Below the pieces are notes generated by a model, which was given only the letters and a program-made list of their open reading frames with translations, did not search any database and had not been told where the DNA came from. Shown piece by piece: positions 1-9,596 of a DNA stretch of 64,000 nucleotides (positions are counted from its first letter, which is position 1; each line of letters opens with the position of its first letter). The position numbers and the translations under genes are program-made. Source of the stretch: Parvibacillus sp035426385 (lineage in GTDB: Bacteria > Bacteroidota > Bacteroidia > Chitinophagales > Saprospiraceae); the NCBI GenBank assembly GCA_035426385.1, contig DAOLZQ010000003.1, positions 32,066 through 96,065 on the forward strand, given 5' to 3'.

Positions 1-669
1 ATTGCCCCAGTGAGTTAGATTCTTTGATGAAGCCAACCATATGAAATTTCCACCTATGTCAATTCCGGACGGACGGTGGAAACAATAGTAATTATCATTT
101 ATTTTTTCGGTAAATAAGCTGCAATCTTTATTATGTGGTGGTAATATCATGCCTTTTCTTTCGAAATGAACCCAGTCGCGGGTTTCCATCAGGCCTACTC
201 CAACTCCATTTTCCGATACTTGAGTATAAGTGAGGTAGAAAGTGTCATTGATCTGAGTTACTCTGCAGTCTTCGATTCCAAATGTTTCATACGGACCCTT
301 ACCGTGAATTTCAGCACATAAATCCGTTGGTTCGCTAAAGTGGATGCCGTCATCACTCTGAACTAAACGTAAATGAGAAATAGTAGATAAATAAGTAATA
401 CCCTTGTGTTTCACCAGCCTGGCATCGCTCAGATCTAAATCAGGATCATTGGTGTCAAAGGAAATTATCTTCATCGATCCGCTTCCATTCAGAACCGGAA
501 AAGAGATTTGGTTTTCTTTCTGTACCGGTCTTTCTGCAACTCGAAGTAGAAGCCATGTTTTTCCCTGATATTTAAAAACACCGGGGTTCAAAACACATTC
601 AACTTTTAGTCCTTCAATACTTGGCTCGATATCAGAAGTCTTGATGAGTGGATTCTCTTTAAATCGCAT
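1..669 (-). CDS. GH130 family beta-mannoside phosphorylase-like protein, 3' part missing
   Basis: Partial gene: the ATG is at 669 and the frame stays open to the window edge, giving 223 residues. The protein reads as the five-bladed beta-propeller family GH130, which cleaves beta-mannosides, usually with phosphate. Visible family motifs are VLNPGVFKYQGKTWLLLRVAERP near the start (residues about 26-48), the acidic GIEDCRVT segment (about 132-139) that carries the catalytic-acid region, and KDCSLF followed by CFHRP (about 181-200). The Lys, His and Arg of the latter are, as I recall the family, phosphate contacts retained in phosphorylases and lost in the hydrolytic subfamilies, so a phosphorylase is favoured. 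There is no signal peptide, so it is probably cytoplasmic. It lies downstream of the SusC/SusD locus on the same strand but after a strong terminator, so it may have its own promoter. The substrate is inferred only from the family. Confidence 0.8.
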   Translation of the reverse strand, partial: MRFKENPLIKTSDIEPSIEGLKVECVLNPGVFKYQGKTWLLLRVAERPVQKENQISFPVLNGSGSMKIISFDTNDPDLDLSDARLVKHKGITYLSTISHLRLVQSDDGIHFSEPTDLCAEIHGKGPYETFGIEDCRVTQINDTFYLTYTQVSENGVGVGLMETRDWVHFERKGMILPPHNKDCSLFTEKINDNYYCFHRPSGIDIGGNFIWLASSKNLTHWGN

Positions 670-731
670 ACCCGATATTTTTTCTAAAATTATTTGACAA
701 AGATTAACCGGATGATAATGGGAAATTCTAG

Positions 732-773
732 AAAAAAAAGCATGGGAGCTATTAAAAGAAACAACCCCCATGC
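732..773 (-). terminator. Intrinsic terminator after the LamG protein gene
   Basis: A perfect 7-bp stem (740-746 with 767-773, GCATGGG/CCCATGC) is followed on the minus strand by a run of eight T (732-739). It sits 21 bases after the stop of the minus-strand LamG gene and should end the transcript of the SusC/SusD operon before the GH130 gene. Confidence 0.75.
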
Positions 774-793
774 ATATTCACCTCAGAATTAAA

Positions 794-3700
794 TTAAATT
801 TTATCAAATAAGATAGAACCCAGGTTTTTACCACCATATATGAAATTAACCATATAAGTACCGGGGACATATTTGCCGATATTGACAGACAGAATACTTG
901 TAGGTATTTCACCTTTAGCATAAGAAATAGCATCAATTTGTCTTCCTTTAATATCAAACACTCTTAGAGTAAGCGCTTGGTTATTTCCTATGTCATGCTT
1001 AATAAATACTTTGTCCTTAGCAGGATTTGGATATAATGCGTGAATTGAACTGGCAAGCTCAATACTCTTATTTCCACTGGTTCCGCTTTTATACAATGAA
1101 TTGATCTCAGATGCCGACAGCGCTTTATTGTACAGCTTGATTTCATCGAGACCACCATTGAAATATTGACCTCCGTCAATTGGGTTGCTACCTATACCAA
1201 ATACATTATCAGTAGAATTCAGCACACCTGCAACCGGTTTGCTATTAGCCAATTCGCCATTTACAAAGATTTGATCATTCACACCATCATGTACCATGAC
1301 AACATGCCACCAAAAACCTTTGACCAGTTCATTGCCATCTCCGGAATCCATATCCGAAATAAGATTAGGGAACTGAACTGTTTTATTATTGGTCGTCCAG
1401 ACTACCTTCAGGTGAGTAGGTAGTGATATTTTCCATCTTTCATTCCAGTGTCCAAAGTCCAAAAGGTAAGATTCTGCATCTCCTGCATTTATATCCGAGA
1501 CCTTTATCCAAAAAGCAACTGACGCATAATCAGAGATTAACTGAACTGCATTTTTTACAATTACAGAATCTCCATCTCCGTCAAATTTTAAATAGTTCGA
1601 TCCTCCATTGGGATGGTCAGGAACTTCAAATACAGGATCTCCACCTATTGTACCATGATTCTTATAAGGAGTGGCATCATTGGCATTGCCATCGAATGGA
1701 TAATAGGCTACTAAACCTGGTTCGCCGGTGTCAATTTCTTTTGTAGTTGATAAAGTGATCTCTGATATAATAGAATTATTTCCTGCAGCATCATAAGCAT
1801 ACACCTCAAAAGAGTAAGGTGTTTCAGGATCTAAACCTGTAACCAAGATACTCACTTGACTGCCAGGTATTGTATCATAGATATCACCATCTACTGATAT
1901 TACATATCCGGCAACTTGCCTATCATCCACAGAAGCTTCCCAGGACAATAACACTGAATGAGATCCAGTAGCTCCTCCAAGATTGCCAGGGGCTGTTGGT
2001 GGAGTTGTATCAGGTGTTTCTTCATCGCCTGTGGTAGCGTCAATAGTAGATATAGTGGATTCATTTCCGGTAGTATCTACAGCACTCACTCCAAAGGTAA
2101 ATGTAGTGCGTGGAGTCAGACCTGTGAGTTCCAGATTAGTAGTATTGCTTGTTCCTATTTTTGAATCATTTTGGTAAATATTGTATACCAACACTCCATC
2201 ATTGTCCATAGAAGGCAGCCAGCTTAAATCTACTGTTGTGTGATCTACGGTAGCTATCAGATTGAGTGGAGCAGTAGGAGCTTCAGTATCAGTTACTACA
2301 GGTGGTTGATTCTGTTCATTGTACAATGCTAAGACTTCAGATTCATCCAGTGCACGATTATATATCCTGACCTCATCCATGCTCCCGTCGAAGAAGTTAC
2401 CTCCATCTATTGGATTCCAACCTATTCCCAAGTCTTTAGTGGTGGGATTGAGCGTTCCTGTAACTGCTTTCTCTGCTACCTTGGTTCCATTGATAAATAT
2501 TCTATCAAAGTTACCATCATGAGTCATGACTACGTGTGACCAAGATCCCGGAACTAAAGCATTACCATCTCCTGCATCCATATCTGAAATGCCGGAAGTT
2601 GAATTAGTGGTAAACACCACTTTTCCATGACTTGGTAAAGATATTTTCCAACGTTCCTGCCATCCTCCATTTGAAAGTAAAAATACTTCACCTGATGCAG
2701 GTAGACTGGCGGGATTTACCCAAAAACTAATAGTAGTAAAGTCTACATTTTGTTGTGGCGAATTAGGAGCAGTAATTTTTGCATCTACCCCATTAAATTG
2801 ATATGCATGATTTGAAAAACCAAATTTATCATTTACTAACTGAGCATTTTCTACCACACCATTATTGTGATAGTTGGAGATATCTGCTGCAGAATTGTCC
2901 ATTGGGTAATTTGCAACAATCTCATCTGTGATAACCGGAGCAACTCTTTGTTCATTATACAAGGTTAATACGTCATCATCACTAAGCGCTACATTGTATA
3001 TTTGAATATCATCCAGTGATCCCGTAAAGAAATTTCCTCCATCAATAGAATTGAATCCAATCCCCAGCGGTGTATTGGCGTCATTGAGCGCTCCACTAAC
3101 AGCTTTAGTATTCACTTCCACTCCATTGATATAGATCTTATCATTCGTGCCATCATGAACCATGACCACATGTGACCACTGATTGAGTGCCAATTCATGC
3201 CCTCCGCCAGCATCCATATCTGAAATGCCGGAAGTGGAGTTTGTCGTAAATACCAATTTACCGTGCGAGGGAAGTGAGATTTTATATCGTTGTTGCCATC
3301 CGCCGTTTGACACAATAAAAGATTCACCTGATGCGGGGAATTCAGAGGGGTTTATCCAAAAACTAATTGATGCGAAATCTGAATTTAATTGTCCTGAATT
3401 ATCAGCTATCAGAGAATCATTTCCATTAAAAGAAACCGCATTATTGGCCCAATCAAATCTATTTGCAGTAAAATTCGCATTGCCTGAGGCATTATTTCTA
3501 AATTGAGTTTCATCATTGAAATTTCCTTTGAATTGATAGGAGGCCACTAAGTCAGTAGGATTGCCGGGAAAAGTATTTTGTTCAGTGAATTTTGTAGTGA
3601 TATCTGCCGAAGTAAGTGCGTAGTTATAAAAATGGATGTCATCAATACTTCCATTGAACCAGTTACCACCATCAATTGTATTATATCCGATTCCCAAATC

Positions 3701-4897
3701 TTTATCAGTTGAATTCAAGTCGCCTGTAACGGCTTTCTTATTAGTCAATTCCCCATCTATATATATCTGATCATATATGCCATCATGTACTACGACCACT
3801 TGAGTCCACTTATCGGGTACTAATTCATGTCCACCGCCAGCATCCATATCTGATATGCCTGATGTAGAATTAGTAGTAAAGACAACCTTTCCGTGATCAG
3901 GTAATGATATCTTAAGTCTCTCTTGCCATCCTCCATTAGAGATTAGGAAGGATTCACCGCTAGCAGGGAGCGCATTAGGTTTTACCCAAAAGGAGATACT
4001 TGCATTTGCTGAATTGAGCACAGAGCTATTGGTTGCTTTTACTTCAGAAGAATGACCATTGAAGACTGCAGCAGAATTTCCATAACCGAAGCGATCTGTA
4101 CCAAACTTAGTATCTTTCATAGATGCATCGTTATTATACTCGCTTGCATCTGCAGTATTATTTTTAAACTCATAACTCGCCACCAGGCCGGGAGGAATGA
4201 CAGGAGCAGTAGATTGTTCTGTATAAAGATCTTGGATCTGAGTGTCATTAAGACCTTCACCATATATCTGGATATCATCTAATTTACCATTAAAGTAATT
4301 CCCTTTTTCGATGGGATTGTAGCCAATGCCAAGTGGTGCTAAAGTAGGATTTAATGCCCCTGAGACTGCCTTATCTGCAATTTTTTGTCCATTCAAATAA
4401 ATTTCATCCGTAGTTCCATTATGCACAAATGTCCAATGCTGCCATACTCCGGGAACTACGACATTTCCGTCGCCGGAATCCATGTCGGATATTCCACTTG
4501 TATTATTGGTGGTCCAGACCATCTTGCCATGATCTGGCAAGGAAATTTTCCATTTTTCTTGCCAACCTCCAAAAGATAATATGTAGGCTTCACCAGCAGG
4601 AGGTAAGGCATTGGCAAACAGCCAAAATGATACTGTGGTATAATCAGTATTTAAGGTAGGATTATTTGGGGCCCTCAAAAATGATTGAATTCCATCAAAA
4701 GAAAATGCTCTGGCTGCAATACCAAATCTATCTTTCGTTAGAAATGCTCCATGTACAGAAGCATTGTTTTTAGTTGCGGAGATGTCTTTTGCATCACCAG
4801 AAAAAGGATAATCAGCAATAGGAGTCTGAGCAGTCACTGCCATGACTAAAAATAAACCCAACACCGAAAAAAGGCATTTTTGTAATGTGTTTCTCAT
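794..4897 (-). CDS. Secreted protein with five LamG domains, two FN3 domains and a T9SS type A sorting domain
   Basis: 1367 aa. A signal peptide (about residues 1-24, ending AVTAQ) leads into LamG/concanavalin-like jelly-roll domains at about 25-225, 237-440, 450-655 and 660-870. Two fibronectin type III domains follow (about 885-970 and 975-1060), then a fifth LamG (1065-1280) and a C-terminal T9SS type A sorting domain (from about 1290, with LYPNPAKDKVFI and a final SILFDKI). Each LamG repeats a GGWQERWKISLP-type segment followed by an SGISDMD segment, so the domains arose by internal duplication. No catalytic domain is visible. It is probably a cell-surface or released glycan-binding protein of the polysaccharide locus. 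It lies 113 bases downstream of the toroid-type protein gene, in the same direction. Confidence 0.85.
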   Translation of the reverse strand: MRNTLQKCLFSVLGLFLVMAVTAQTPIADYPFSGDAKDISATKNNASVHGAFLTKDRFGIAARAFSFDGIQSFLRAPNNPTLNTDYTTVSFWLFANALPPAGEAYILSFGGWQEKWKISLPDHGKMVWTTNNTSGISDMDSGDGNVVVPGVWQHWTFVHNGTTDEIYLNGQKIADKAVSGALNPTLAPLGIGYNPIEKGNYFNGKLDDIQIYGEGLNDTQIQDLYTEQSTAPVIPPGLVASYEFKNNTADASEYNNDASMKDTKFGTDRFGYGNSAAVFNGHSSEVKATNSSVLNSANASISFWVKPNALPASGESFLISNGGWQERLKISLPDHGKVVFTTNSTSGISDMDAGGGHELVPDKWTQVVVVHDGIYDQIYIDGELTNKKAVTGDLNSTDKDLGIGYNTIDGGNWFNGSIDDIHFYNYALTSADITTKFTEQNTFPGNPTDLVASYQFKGNFNDETQFRNNASGNANFTANRFDWANNAVSFNGNDSLIADNSGQLNSDFASISFWINPSEFPASGESFIVSNGGWQQRYKISLPSHGKLVFTTNSTSGISDMDAGGGHELALNQWSHVVMVHDGTNDKIYINGVEVNTKAVSGALNDANTPLGIGFNSIDGGNFFTGSLDDIQIYNVALSDDDVLTLYNEQRVAPVITDEIVANYPMDNSAADISNYHNNGVVENAQLVNDKFGFSNHAYQFNGVDAKITAPNSPQQNVDFTTISFWVNPASLPASGEVFLLSNGGWQERWKISLPSHGKVVFTTNSTSGISDMDAGDGNALVPGSWSHVVMTHDGNFDRIFINGTKVAEKAVTGTLNPTTKDLGIGWNPIDGGNFFDGSMDEVRIYNRALDESEVLALYNEQNQPPVVTDTEAPTAPLNLIATVDHTTVDLSWLPSMDNDGVLVYNIYQNDSKIGTSNTTNLELTGLTPRTTFTFGVSAVDTTGNESTISTIDATTGDEETPDTTPPTAPGNLGGATGSHSVLLSWEASVDDRQVAGYVISVDGDIYDTIPGSQVSILVTGLDPETPYSFEVYAYDAAGNNSIISEITLSTTKEIDTGEPGLVAYYPFDGNANDATPYKNHGTIGGDPVFEVPDHPNGGSNYLKFDGDGDSVIVKNAVQLISDYASVAFWIKVSDINAGDAESYLLDFGHWNERWKISLPTHLKVVWTTNNKTVQFPNLISDMDSGDGNELVKGFWWHVVMVHDGVNDQIFVNGELANSKPVAGVLNSTDNVFGIGSNPIDGGQYFNGGLDEIKLYNKALSASEINSLYKSGTSGNKSIELASSIHALYPNPAKDKVFIKHDIGNNQALTLRVFDIKGRQIDAISYAKGEIPTSILSVNIGKYVPGTYMVNFIYGGKNLGSILFDKI

Positions 4898-5010
4898 GTT
4901 CTTAAAATAATTTAGTAGAGGTTTAAATAAAAAAGGGGTCTAGTAAAGATAAGATCTATCTGTTTCGATATATGGTATTAATATGTCCAAAGATTGTACT
5001 TTCATGAACT

Positions 5011-8000
5011 CTATATTTTCACAATTTGGAATTTATTCTTTGTCTTACCGGTAGTAACCATAATAGTGTACACGCCCGGTGGAAGGTCAAACATTGATAC
5101 TTTCAGTTGACTGACCTGCTTCAGTGGTTTGGTCTTTACTACCACTCCCATTAAATCATATATGGTCAGGAGTCCGGAATCAACTTCATTGGTGAATTGA
5201 ATGTACAATTGATCTCGTACCGGATTGGGATATATCACTATCTCCGTATTTATGCCTGATACCTTAGTATCTAAATAGTCATTATTATAAATCGCTTTTA
5301 CTTCTTCAGGAGTATGGGCCTGATCATAGATTTTTACCTCATCGATGATGCCACTAAAATTATAGTTTGATTCATCCGGAAGCATTTGACCCATGAGGAA
5401 GGGTAGATCAGTCGTCCTGATTTTACCCGTCAATTGCTTATATGATTCTAGCTCTCCATTGATATAGAGGCACATTATTTTTCCATCATAGGTAGCAGTA
5501 ATAAGATAGTTATTTCCAACTTCAAGAGGAGACTTAGCATCCAAATCTGCAATAGAAATTTCAGTATTAACAGTCCACCTCAGTCGCCTTTCCGGTGTGA
5601 TTGATAATTTATACCTGTTTTGCCAGCTTCCGTGAGATATAACGAATGACTCACGACTAGGCAGATCACCCGCTTGTATCCAACAACTTAGTGTGATTCC
5701 GTTTTGGAAGTTCAGTTTAGGATCGCTATTGACACTTGCGAAATCATTTATTCCATCGAAAAGACAAGCACTTTTGGGGTTACTATTAAAATCTGGTACA
5801 TATCTGACTCCTGAGACCAGAGCGTCCAGGTGATTTAGGGTTGAATCTCTTCCGGTACCGGAGAAAGGGTACCATGCAACTAAATTTGAGTTGTAGGTAT
5901 TTGGGAAATTATAAACTAAAATAGAAATAGTCTGTGAAGTGCTTAGTCCCTTATCATCCGATGCTTTCAGTGTGATGTCATAGACACCCTCAGTGAGAGG
6001 AGCCTTCCAGGTTATATTAGATTGAGTTCCATCTATAGTCCCACCGGTGGCACTCCAAGAGTAAGTAATAGGATCTCCATTTGGATCTATTGCATTTGCA
6101 GATATATTTGCGATTCCATCTGGGATCAGCGAAGATTTATCTGTAATCAGGTCAATACTAGGAGGTAAATTAATTTCTGCAACTACTTCAATATCATGAG
6201 TTGCTGTATCGCTATTTCCTATCTCATCTTTTACAATGGTGGTAATATGGTAAATGCCTTCTGATTCAGGTGCTTTCCAGTGCACTTCAGAGCCAGACCC
6301 TGTAATGATACCGCCTGATACATTCCATTCCCAATTGAATATGTTTGAATCCTGGTCAAAAACTTTTGCGAAAATCTGAGTCGATTTTCCTTTTTCAATT
6401 ATATAATCTGATGCAGCTAAGGACTGAATCCTGGGTGTATAGGTGAACAAGTTTTTTGATTGTTTATAGTCAACGATTACATCATTAATAAGCATTTTAT
6501 TTTTGTCATAAGTTACAACACCTGAGGCCGGGACAATAGTTGCTATTATTGATGTGAGTGCAGGGATTGAAACCGAAATGGTACCGGTAGCGTTTTGGAT
6601 TAAAAATGTTTCACTCACAGCATCATAAATATCATACAATCCCCCGCCTAACTCCATCTCTATATTTTTAGATACACTATATGGGTTGTATAATAATGAA
6701 GTAGGGTAGGCTGATGTGTGGTAGAAGTCAGTTTTTAATAAATCCAACCTCAATATTTTTTCCACATTTGTTGGATGTATTAAAGAGCCCATATACCCAA
6801 TGGATGAGGTGCCATACAGTGCGAGATTCGTCTTACCCCATCCACCCTTTAGTGCATCTCCGGTAGAAAAAGGCGAGTTTCCCATCCATTTTTCCTTGAG
6901 CGCTTCATATCCCATGACTCGTTGTGGATCATTGGTCGCTGACCAGGCAGATGCATCCTGTAGATTATCGGGTAAGAAGCCGGGATAAAATAGCCTGGTT
7001 GCATTTGCCAGATTGACCATCCATTTTCCTATTGCGTTAGCAAACCTCTTATCATATCTCACCAGTGGGACAAGCATAGCTGCTTGCTGTACTCCGTTAA
7101 GTTGGAATGCATAATCATCGCCATTATCATTGGCTTCACCCACCAGACCGGATACATCAAATCCACCCCATTTTCCTACGATAGTTCCCCATCCACGTAG
7201 TGAGCCGCGATCGAAGCTCCAGGTGAGCATTTTCTGAATATTATAATTAGTACCGAGCTCAGCATTCATTCGTGCAGCTGTGTAGGTACCATAAGGCAAT
7301 TGGAGCTCATATGAAGGATTGGTGTTTAAGCTATTTAAAAACTCAAGACTCCATTCTGCAGCTTTGAGATATTCAGGATTGTGAGTTTTGGTATATGCAT
7401 TATAAAGTACCCACGCATAGGCGCCGGCAGCCTCTGGCTCTTTTACACCTTCTGCATTGGGCAGCATCGTTTTAAAGTTAAAAGCTCGATAATTCATGTT
7501 GGCCTTTTGCCAGGGAGTATCCTTCCCCCCTAGGGCTCTCACTGACTCCAAGAAGCGGTTAGCAATGGCTATAAATTGGATATCTGCTTCACCACCTATA
7601 GATGGATACAAGTCAAATAATTGATAGAAGAAGACATTGGGCATGAGGTCGTACCACCAGTCATTACCGGTAGCCGTATTATTATTATTTAAATAAAGTA
7701 ATTCACCATTATTCTTATTGAAGAAATCCTGGCTCATCAATACCCAATTTTGAGCATATTGATTCGACTTGTCCACACCACACAGACTGGCCCCCACTAA
7801 AGAAGGTAAAACATTAATAGCTTCATTATTCATGGGTGAATTGGTGCCCACATAGGTATGTAATCCAAAAAAGGCCCGTTGTTTGTAATTGAATCCCTGA
7901 GGTAAGATATAGCTTAGTGGGAGGTATTGGCCGGACTTCGCTGTATTGTACACAAATGAATCATATTCTATTGCTACTTGCTTCCAGTCACGTAAATTGT

Positions 8001-8115
8001 ATGGTGACGGCTGGTCAGGCATTTGATTAATACGTGGAATGGCGATTTGGGTCGGTTGAGCAAGACATACCGTCCCCATTAATAGAAAAAATAAACAAAT
8101 AAATTTATTTAGCAT
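5011..8115 (-). CDS. Secreted helical-toroid-like putative carbohydrate-active protein with PKD, LamG and T9SS domains
   Basis: 1034 aa. The signal peptide ends near residue 19 (TVCLAQ). Residues about 20-520 are helix-rich, with repeated Trp/Tyr-rich segments such as DWWYDLMPNVFFYQL and EPEAAGAYAWVLYNAY, like an (alpha/alpha)6 toroid of glycoside hydrolases or polysaccharide lyases; I cannot place it in a named family. A short beta-region follows, then two PKD/Ig-like domains (about 565-645 and 648-738), a LamG domain (745-948) and a T9SS type A sorting domain (about 955-1034, with IYPNPVRDQLYI). Its place directly after SusD makes it the likely surface enzyme or binding protein of the locus. 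The catalytic role is inference from fold impression and context; domain calls after residue 560 are firmer than the N-terminal one. Confidence 0.7.
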   Translation of the reverse strand: MLNKFICLFFLLMGTVCLAQPTQIAIPRINQMPDQPSPYNLRDWKQVAIEYDSFVYNTAKSGQYLPLSYILPQGFNYKQRAFFGLHTYVGTNSPMNNEAINVLPSLVGASLCGVDKSNQYAQNWVLMSQDFFNKNNGELLYLNNNNTATGNDWWYDLMPNVFFYQLFDLYPSIGGEADIQFIAIANRFLESVRALGGKDTPWQKANMNYRAFNFKTMLPNAEGVKEPEAAGAYAWVLYNAYTKTHNPEYLKAAEWSLEFLNSLNTNPSYELQLPYGTYTAARMNAELGTNYNIQKMLTWSFDRGSLRGWGTIVGKWGGFDVSGLVGEANDNGDDYAFQLNGVQQAAMLVPLVRYDKRFANAIGKWMVNLANATRLFYPGFLPDNLQDASAWSATNDPQRVMGYEALKEKWMGNSPFSTGDALKGGWGKTNLALYGTSSIGYMGSLIHPTNVEKILRLDLLKTDFYHTSAYPTSLLYNPYSVSKNIEMELGGGLYDIYDAVSETFLIQNATGTISVSIPALTSIIATIVPASGVVTYDKNKMLINDVIVDYKQSKNLFTYTPRIQSLAASDYIIEKGKSTQIFAKVFDQDSNIFNWEWNVSGGIITGSGSEVHWKAPESEGIYHITTIVKDEIGNSDTATHDIEVVAEINLPPSIDLITDKSSLIPDGIANISANAIDPNGDPITYSWSATGGTIDGTQSNITWKAPLTEGVYDITLKASDDKGLSTSQTISILVYNFPNTYNSNLVAWYPFSGTGRDSTLNHLDALVSGVRYVPDFNSNPKSACLFDGINDFASVNSDPKLNFQNGITLSCWIQAGDLPSRESFVISHGSWQNRYKLSITPERRLRWTVNTEISIADLDAKSPLEVGNNYLITATYDGKIMCLYINGELESYKQLTGKIRTTDLPFLMGQMLPDESNYNFSGIIDEVKIYDQAHTPEEVKAIYNNDYLDTKVSGINTEIVIYPNPVRDQLYIQFTNEVDSGLLTIYDLMGVVVKTKPLKQVSQLKVSMFDLPPGVYTIMVTTGKTKNKFQIVKI

Positions 8116-8134
8116 ATCATGTAGTAAAGTGTAA

Positions 8135-9577
8135 TTAATATCCCGGATTCTGAAGTAAACTTTTGTTTAAATCAATTTCTATTTGTGGAAGTGGAAATAC
8201 CTCATGTTTTCCATTTTGAAATCCCAGAGCGCCTAATTTATCTGAGGCTATTCCCCAACGTACATAATCAAAAAACTTATGCATTTCGAAGCCTAACTCG
8301 ACTGATCTTTCATGTCTGATAGCTTGTCTCATGATGCCTTGATCCGCAGTGGTTATTTTAGGTAGTGTATTCTCTGGATCTGAAGACTGTTTGCGAGCTC
8401 TTGCTCTTACAACTTCGAGTGGATCTTGTGCATCTGAGGTTCTGCCTATTTCATTTAGTGCTTCCGCTTCCCAAAGCAAGACTTCTGCGTACCTGATCGG
8501 AGTCACATTAATGTCTCCATCTGCCTTTTGAGTAACAGTTGAATCTGTTTGCAGGTATTTCCTTGGACTGTGACGTGTTGAGGAATACGAATTTTTATAA
8601 GTGACTCCAAAATATTCCTGATTATTTGAGGCAATCGTAAAATCACGTCGGGGATCACCTGATTCAAATTCGTCATAATAACTTTGAGTCACTTCTGCAA
8701 AGCCATATCCATCAGTTACCTTTTTTGACAACCAGATTTGGTTTAGGGAGTTTCCGACGCCCAGTTCCAGATTGGTGTGTTGGATTTCCCATACAGACTC
8801 AGTGTTGTTTTGGGTTTTTATTTTGAAATTATCCTGATAGTCAGCTGTAAGAGAATATATATTAAGTTCCTTAACTTGACTTACATAATCCAGAACGCCT
8901 TGCCAGTTTTTGGAATACAGCATAGTCTTGGCAATCAGAGCCAGTGCTGCACCTTTCGTTGCTCTGCCGACATCTGTCGCGGAATAGCTAGTAGGTAGCT
9001 TATTTGCTGCATCCTTACAGTCATTGATTATTTGCTGGTAGATGGCATCTTTTGAAGATTTAGCATATTTAATGTCAGTAGGAGGTAGCACTCTTGTGAT
9101 GAGTTGTACCTCACCAAAGACCTGAGTCAATTGGAAATAATAGAAGGATCTTAGAAACAGTGCTTCACCAAGAATTCTATTTTTCAACGTCTCATCCATA
9201 TCAATTGAGGGCACTCTATCCAACACAGTATTGCACTGTGAAATACCTTTATATTCTAATTTATAGAAATTATTAAATTCTTCTGTACGAGGTGTATAAG
9301 TGAAAAAATCCAGTTCTGTAAGCCCAGGTTGTGAACCATCTCCCCCTACTACCGCCTCATCGGTTGGTAATTCAGCAAAGGCCCAATAGGCATTTTTATT
9401 TGAGCTGGTATACATAAGTGGTTCATATGCGGCATTTATTCCTTGCACTGCATCATTTGAGGTCTTAAAAAAGGACTCTGAATTCAGGACACCTATAGGC
9501 TCATTATCTAAAATTTTTGAACAAGAATCAAGTGAGATTACCGCTACAATTATTAATATATATTTGGAAATATTCAT
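8135..9577 (-). CDS. SusD/RagB family outer-membrane glycan-binding lipoprotein
   Basis: 480 aa. The lipoprotein signal is short, with the acylated Cys at about residue 19 (LDSCSKILDNEPIG). The rest follows the SusD pattern: an N-terminal segment with INAAYEPLMYTSSNKNAYWAF, TPR-like helices with FLRSFYYFQLTQVFGEVQLITR, and a C-terminal RHERSVELGFEMHKFFDYVRWG segment, closing with a PLPQIEIDLN motif. SusD proteins sit on the outer face of the outer membrane and deliver oligosaccharides to the SusC pore. The gene starts 19 bases after the SusC stop and is surely co-transcribed with it. It ends 19 bases before the toroid-type protein gene. Confidence 0.95.
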   Translation of the reverse strand: MNISKYILIIVAVISLDSCSKILDNEPIGVLNSESFFKTSNDAVQGINAAYEPLMYTSSNKNAYWAFAELPTDEAVVGGDGSQPGLTELDFFTYTPRTEEFNNFYKLEYKGISQCNTVLDRVPSIDMDETLKNRILGEALFLRSFYYFQLTQVFGEVQLITRVLPPTDIKYAKSSKDAIYQQIINDCKDAANKLPTSYSATDVGRATKGAALALIAKTMLYSKNWQGVLDYVSQVKELNIYSLTADYQDNFKIKTQNNTESVWEIQHTNLELGVGNSLNQIWLSKKVTDGYGFAEVTQSYYDEFESGDPRRDFTIASNNQEYFGVTYKNSYSSTRHSPRKYLQTDSTVTQKADGDINVTPIRYAEVLLWEAEALNEIGRTSDAQDPLEVVRARARKQSSDPENTLPKITTADQGIMRQAIRHERSVELGFEMHKFFDYVRWGIASDKLGALGFQNGKHEVFPLPQIEIDLNKSLLQNPGY

Positions 9578-9596
9578 TTTGTTTAATTATTAGAAG

